Of a DNA stretch of 17,712 nt, positions 16,628 to 17,712 are shown one piece after another. The notes beneath the pieces are model-generated. The model saw only the letters and a program-made list of their open reading frames with translations, was not told the DNA's origin and did no database searches. Both the position numbers and the translations under genes were made by a program. This DNA is from Kiritimatiellia bacterium (GTDB lineage Bacteria > Verrucomicrobiota > Kiritimatiellia > RFP12 > UBA1067): NCBI GenBank assembly GCA_017430155.1, contig JAFRNO010000549.1, forward strand, positions 1-17,712, given 5' to 3'. Within the stretch, counting starts at the first letter, position 1. Each line of letters starts with the position of its first letter.

Positions 16628-16701
16628 ACGGGCGTCCCGCCCGTTGCGGGAGCGGGCGCGCTTGTCGCGCCCGTCGGTAGGGCGCGCGCCCCGCGCGCGC
16701 C
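16628..16701. repeat. REP-like GC element: three consecutive hairpins
   Basis: Hairpin 1 pairs ACGGGCG (16628-16634) with CGCCCGT (16638-16644), loop TCC. Hairpin 2 pairs CGGGCGCG (16653-16660) with CGCGCCCG (16666-16673), loop CTTGT. Hairpin 3 pairs GGCGCGCG (16681-16688) with CGCGCGCC (16694-16701), loop CCCCG. Hairpins 1 and 2, the spacer CGGGAG and both loops recur in the same order inside rtcB (17571-17622), so this is a member of a dispersed palindromic family. It ends 20 bp before the sigma-54 promoter. Confidence 0.8.
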
Positions 16702-16720
16702 AAGCGCACGGCACAGCCCT

Positions 16721-16737
16721 TGGCACAGAATCTGCTT
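16721..16737 (+). promoter_or_regulatory. Sigma-54 (-24/-12) promoter of the rtc operon
   Basis: TGGCAC (16721-16726) and CTGCTT (16732-16737) match the sigma-54 elements, with the invariant GG (16722-16723) and GC (16734-16735) separated by exactly 10 nt. The predicted start is near 16747, about 18 nt before the small ORF at 16765 and about 300 nt before rtcB. With the divergent RtcR gene this is the expected target of RtcR activation. Confidence 0.85.
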
Positions 16738-16764
16738 TACAACAAGGCACAAGGAGATTACACC

Positions 16765-16827
16765 ATGAAAAAGCTGATTGAAAAGATTGTTGATGAAATC
16801 CTCGAGCTCGTTGCCGGGTCGTTTTAA
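16765..16827 (+). CDS. Small amphipathic 20-aa ORF, first gene after the sigma-54 promoter
   Basis: ATG at 16765 has AAGGAG (16751-16756) 8 nt upstream, one of the better ribosome sites in the window, and lies about 18 nt after the predicted sigma-54 start. The 20-aa product begins MKKLIEKIVD and continues EILELVAGSF; it would form an amphipathic helix. It ends at TAA (16825-16827). The same frame then stays open for 23 more codons with protein-like content, so the TAA may be a recent nonsense change, a sequence error or a regulated stop. I do not recognise a family. A leader peptide controlling rtcB, or the first half of a ~44-residue small protein, are the main readings. Confidence 0.45.
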   Translation: MKKLIEKIVDEILELVAGSF

Positions 16828-16899
16828 ATCGACCCCTGCAACCTCAAGGACGAGGATCTGTTCACCGGTGCTTCCCGCTTGGGAGCCGCCGCCGGCTAG
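16828..16899 (+). other. In-frame continuation of the small ORF past TAA, ending in a triple stop
   Basis: Directly after the TAA the same frame reads IDPCNLKDEDLF then TGASRLGAAAG and ends in TAG TAA TAA (16897-16905), three stops in a row. There is no start codon with a ribosome site at its beginning. The segment also contains a 10-bp hairpin with one mismatch: GGTGCTTCCC (16867-16876), loop GCTT, GGGAGCCGCC (16881-16890). It is probably the C-terminal half of an originally single small protein; the hairpin could alternatively act at the RNA level. Confidence 0.4.
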
Positions 16900-16938
16900 T
16901 AATAAAGCGAGGAGTCGTTGAAACACCTTATGTCTTAG

Positions 16939-17015
16939 CCACGGAATACACTGAATACACGGAATGTAATGTATTTCGAAAAGTTAGATTTCCGTGTGTT
17001 CCGTGTATTTCGCGG
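16939..17015. repeat. 26-bp imperfect inverted repeat between the small ORF and rtcB
   Basis: The left arm (16939-16964) and the complement of the right arm (16990-17015) agree at 22 of 26 positions and flank a 25-nt loop. Each arm is itself made of repeated TACAC(G/T)GAA-like units (ATACACTGAATACACGGAA at 16946-16964). The composition is much more AT-rich than the neighbouring genes. It lies in the transcribed leader, 35 bp before the rtcB start, and its right arm is followed by TTTT (17016-17019). It may be a dispersed repeat that also shapes the rtcB leader. Confidence 0.75.
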
Positions 17016-17050
17016 TTTTGAAAATATCTTGAGAGAAAGAGGATAGACCA

Positions 17051-17712
17051 ATGAAGTGGGAAAAGTTTGAGGCAGGTTACGCGATGCCCGTGAAGAGCTG
17101 GTGCGAGAACTGCGAGGAGGGTGCCGTCCGGCAGGCGGTAAACCTTGCGCACCATCCGGCGCTCGTGCACCACGTGGCGTTGATGCCGGACGCACATCAG
17201 GGCTACGGCATGCCCATTGGCGGCGTGGTGGCGGCGAGGGGCGCCGTCATCCCGGCTGCGGTGGGCGTGGACATCGGCTGCGGCATGATCGCCACGGAGA
17301 CGGACATCCCCGCCGAGGCGTTCGCCGAGATGTCGTTCCGCCGCGCGTTCCAGGAGAAGCTCAAGGAGCGCATCCCCGTGGGCGAGGGCGTGTCTCACCG
17401 CGTCACGCAGGACTGGGAGGGCTTCGAGGAGTACACCGCGCACAACGGCATGCGCTCCAGCCTCTGGCCGTCGAAGCTCGACCGCATGAACCTCGGCACG
17501 CTCGGTGGCGGCAACCATTTCATCGAACTGCAGAAGACCACGCCCCTCGACGAACACTCCCCAGCGGGAGGGCGAGCGTCCACGCGAGCCGCCACGGGAG
17601 CGGGTCGCGCTTGTCGCGACCCCGGCGAAAGTCGGGTGTGGCTCATGATCCACTCCGGCTCGCGCAACCTCGGCAAGCGCATCGAGGAGCACTACCACCG
17701 GATCGCGGCGCG
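17051..17712 (+). CDS. rtcB: RtcB, 3'-phosphate/5'-OH RNA ligase (3' end outside window)
   Basis: RtcB joins RNA ends with 2',3'-cyclic or 3'-phosphate to 5'-OH ends using GTP and Mn2+, for example when healing cleaved tRNA. The start at 17051 has AAGAGGA 7 nt upstream. The 220 visible residues include MPDAHQGYGMPIGGVVA, the Mn-binding VGVDIGCGM (Asp and Cys), TLGGGNHFIEL and MIHSGSRNLGKRI, all diagnostic. The guanylylated histidine lies beyond the window. Residues 163-195 (17537-17635) replace a loop that is normally only a few residues; most of the added stretch is encoded by a palindromic repeat (17571-17622) related to the intergenic element at 16628-16701. The frame is kept, so the protein is probably functional with a surface insertion. 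rtcA may follow downstream. Confidence 0.93.
   Translation, partial: MKWEKFEAGYAMPVKSWCENCEEGAVRQAVNLAHHPALVHHVALMPDAHQGYGMPIGGVVAARGAVIPAAVGVDIGCGMIATETDIPAEAFAEMSFRRAFQEKLKERIPVGEGVSHRVTQDWEGFEEYTAHNGMRSSLWPSKLDRMNLGTLGGGNHFIELQKTTPLDEHSPAGGRASTRAATGAGRACRDPGESRVWLMIHSGSRNLGKRIEEHYHRIAA
17571..17622. repeat. REP-like palindromic element in frame within rtcB
   Basis: Hairpin 1 pairs GGCGAGCG (17571-17578) with CGCGAGCC (17583-17590), loop TCCA, with two adjacent G/A mismatches. Hairpin 2 pairs GGGTCGCG (17602-17609) with CGCGACCC (17615-17622), loop CTTGT. The order of hairpins, the loop sequences and the linker CGGGAG match the intergenic element at 16628-16673. In hairpin 2 an added T in one arm is balanced by an added A in the other, so pairing is preserved. 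It is read in frame as Arg/Ala/Gly-rich residues. Confidence 0.75.

Noticed and set aside
16525..16701. CRISPR array
   Set aside because: The repeat units are 7 bp and contiguous or are hairpins without spacers, and no cas genes are present; RtcR's CARF domain is a regulator module here.
16506..16781. A 91-codon plus-strand open frame through the rtcR-rtcB spacer
   Set aside because: It is made entirely of the heptamer and GC-hairpin repeats, crosses the sigma-54 promoter, lacks a ribosome site and has low-complexity composition.
16819..16899. A frameshift at the TTTTAAA run instead of a nonsense TAA in the small ORF
   Set aside because: Removing one T gives a Pro/Ser/Arg-rich continuation that does not use the triple stop; the unshifted frame after TAA looks more like protein.
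16910..16938. AGGAG followed by TTG and a 6-codon ORF after the small ORF
   Set aside because: Spacing of 3 nt is too short and the product is too small; it could be a remnant of a gene start cut by the adjacent repeat, but there is no support for that.

Overview
The window is GC-rich bacterial DNA. The gene set (a large secreted LamG-type protein, DUF4838, DUF1080, Tat-exported Gfo/Idh/MocA and PIG-L proteins, GH127 and GH78 enzymes) and dense small palindromic repeats suggest a PVC-superphylum bacterium, most likely of the Kiritimatiellota/Lentisphaerota type from a gut or other polysaccharide-rich habitat. That assignment is inferred from gene content; no rRNA or marker gene is present.

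Left part (1-6976). The window opens inside a large secreted multidomain protein that ends at 2639. A DUF4838 lipoprotein gene faces it on the minus strand (2665-3705). That gene shares a compact divergent promoter region with a plus-strand operon of four genes: altronate oxidoreductase (uxaB), a Tat-exported PIG-L deacetylase, and two small membrane proteins of unknown function, a 66-aa single-span protein and a 199-aa tail-anchored protein.

Middle (7046-14841). A second plus-strand gene run encodes an AGE-family epimerase, a GH127 beta-L-arabinofuranosidase-like enzyme, a Gfo/Idh/MocA oxidoreductase, a DUF1080 protein and a GH78 alpha-L-rhamnosidase-like enzyme. Spacing is tight and the last junction is a 4-bp overlap with a TTG start. 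With uxaB, this reads as a plant cell-wall (pectin/rhamnogalacturonan) utilisation region: arabinose and rhamnose side groups are removed outside the cytoplasm and galacturonate is processed inside. The oxidoreductase plus DUF1080 pair may add a 3-keto-glycoside route.

Right part (14810-17712). This is an RNA-repair locus. rtcR (CARF domain, sigma-54 AAA+ domain, Fis-like HTH) is on the minus strand and its 3' end overlaps the GH78 gene by 32 bp. A well-formed sigma-54 promoter (16721-16737) points the other way and drives a tiny ORF and then rtcB, which runs off the window end. The roughly 600 bp between rtcR and rtcB are crowded with three different inverted-repeat elements. A fourth element, related to the second by matching loops and compensatory stem changes, lies in frame inside rtcB and adds about 25-33 residues just before a conserved active-site segment. 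The small ORF carries an in-frame TAA, after which the same frame stays open and protein-like until a triple stop.

The most unusual content is this rtc locus: the interrupted small ORF under the sigma-54 promoter, and the palindromic element that is both intergenic and protein-coding.
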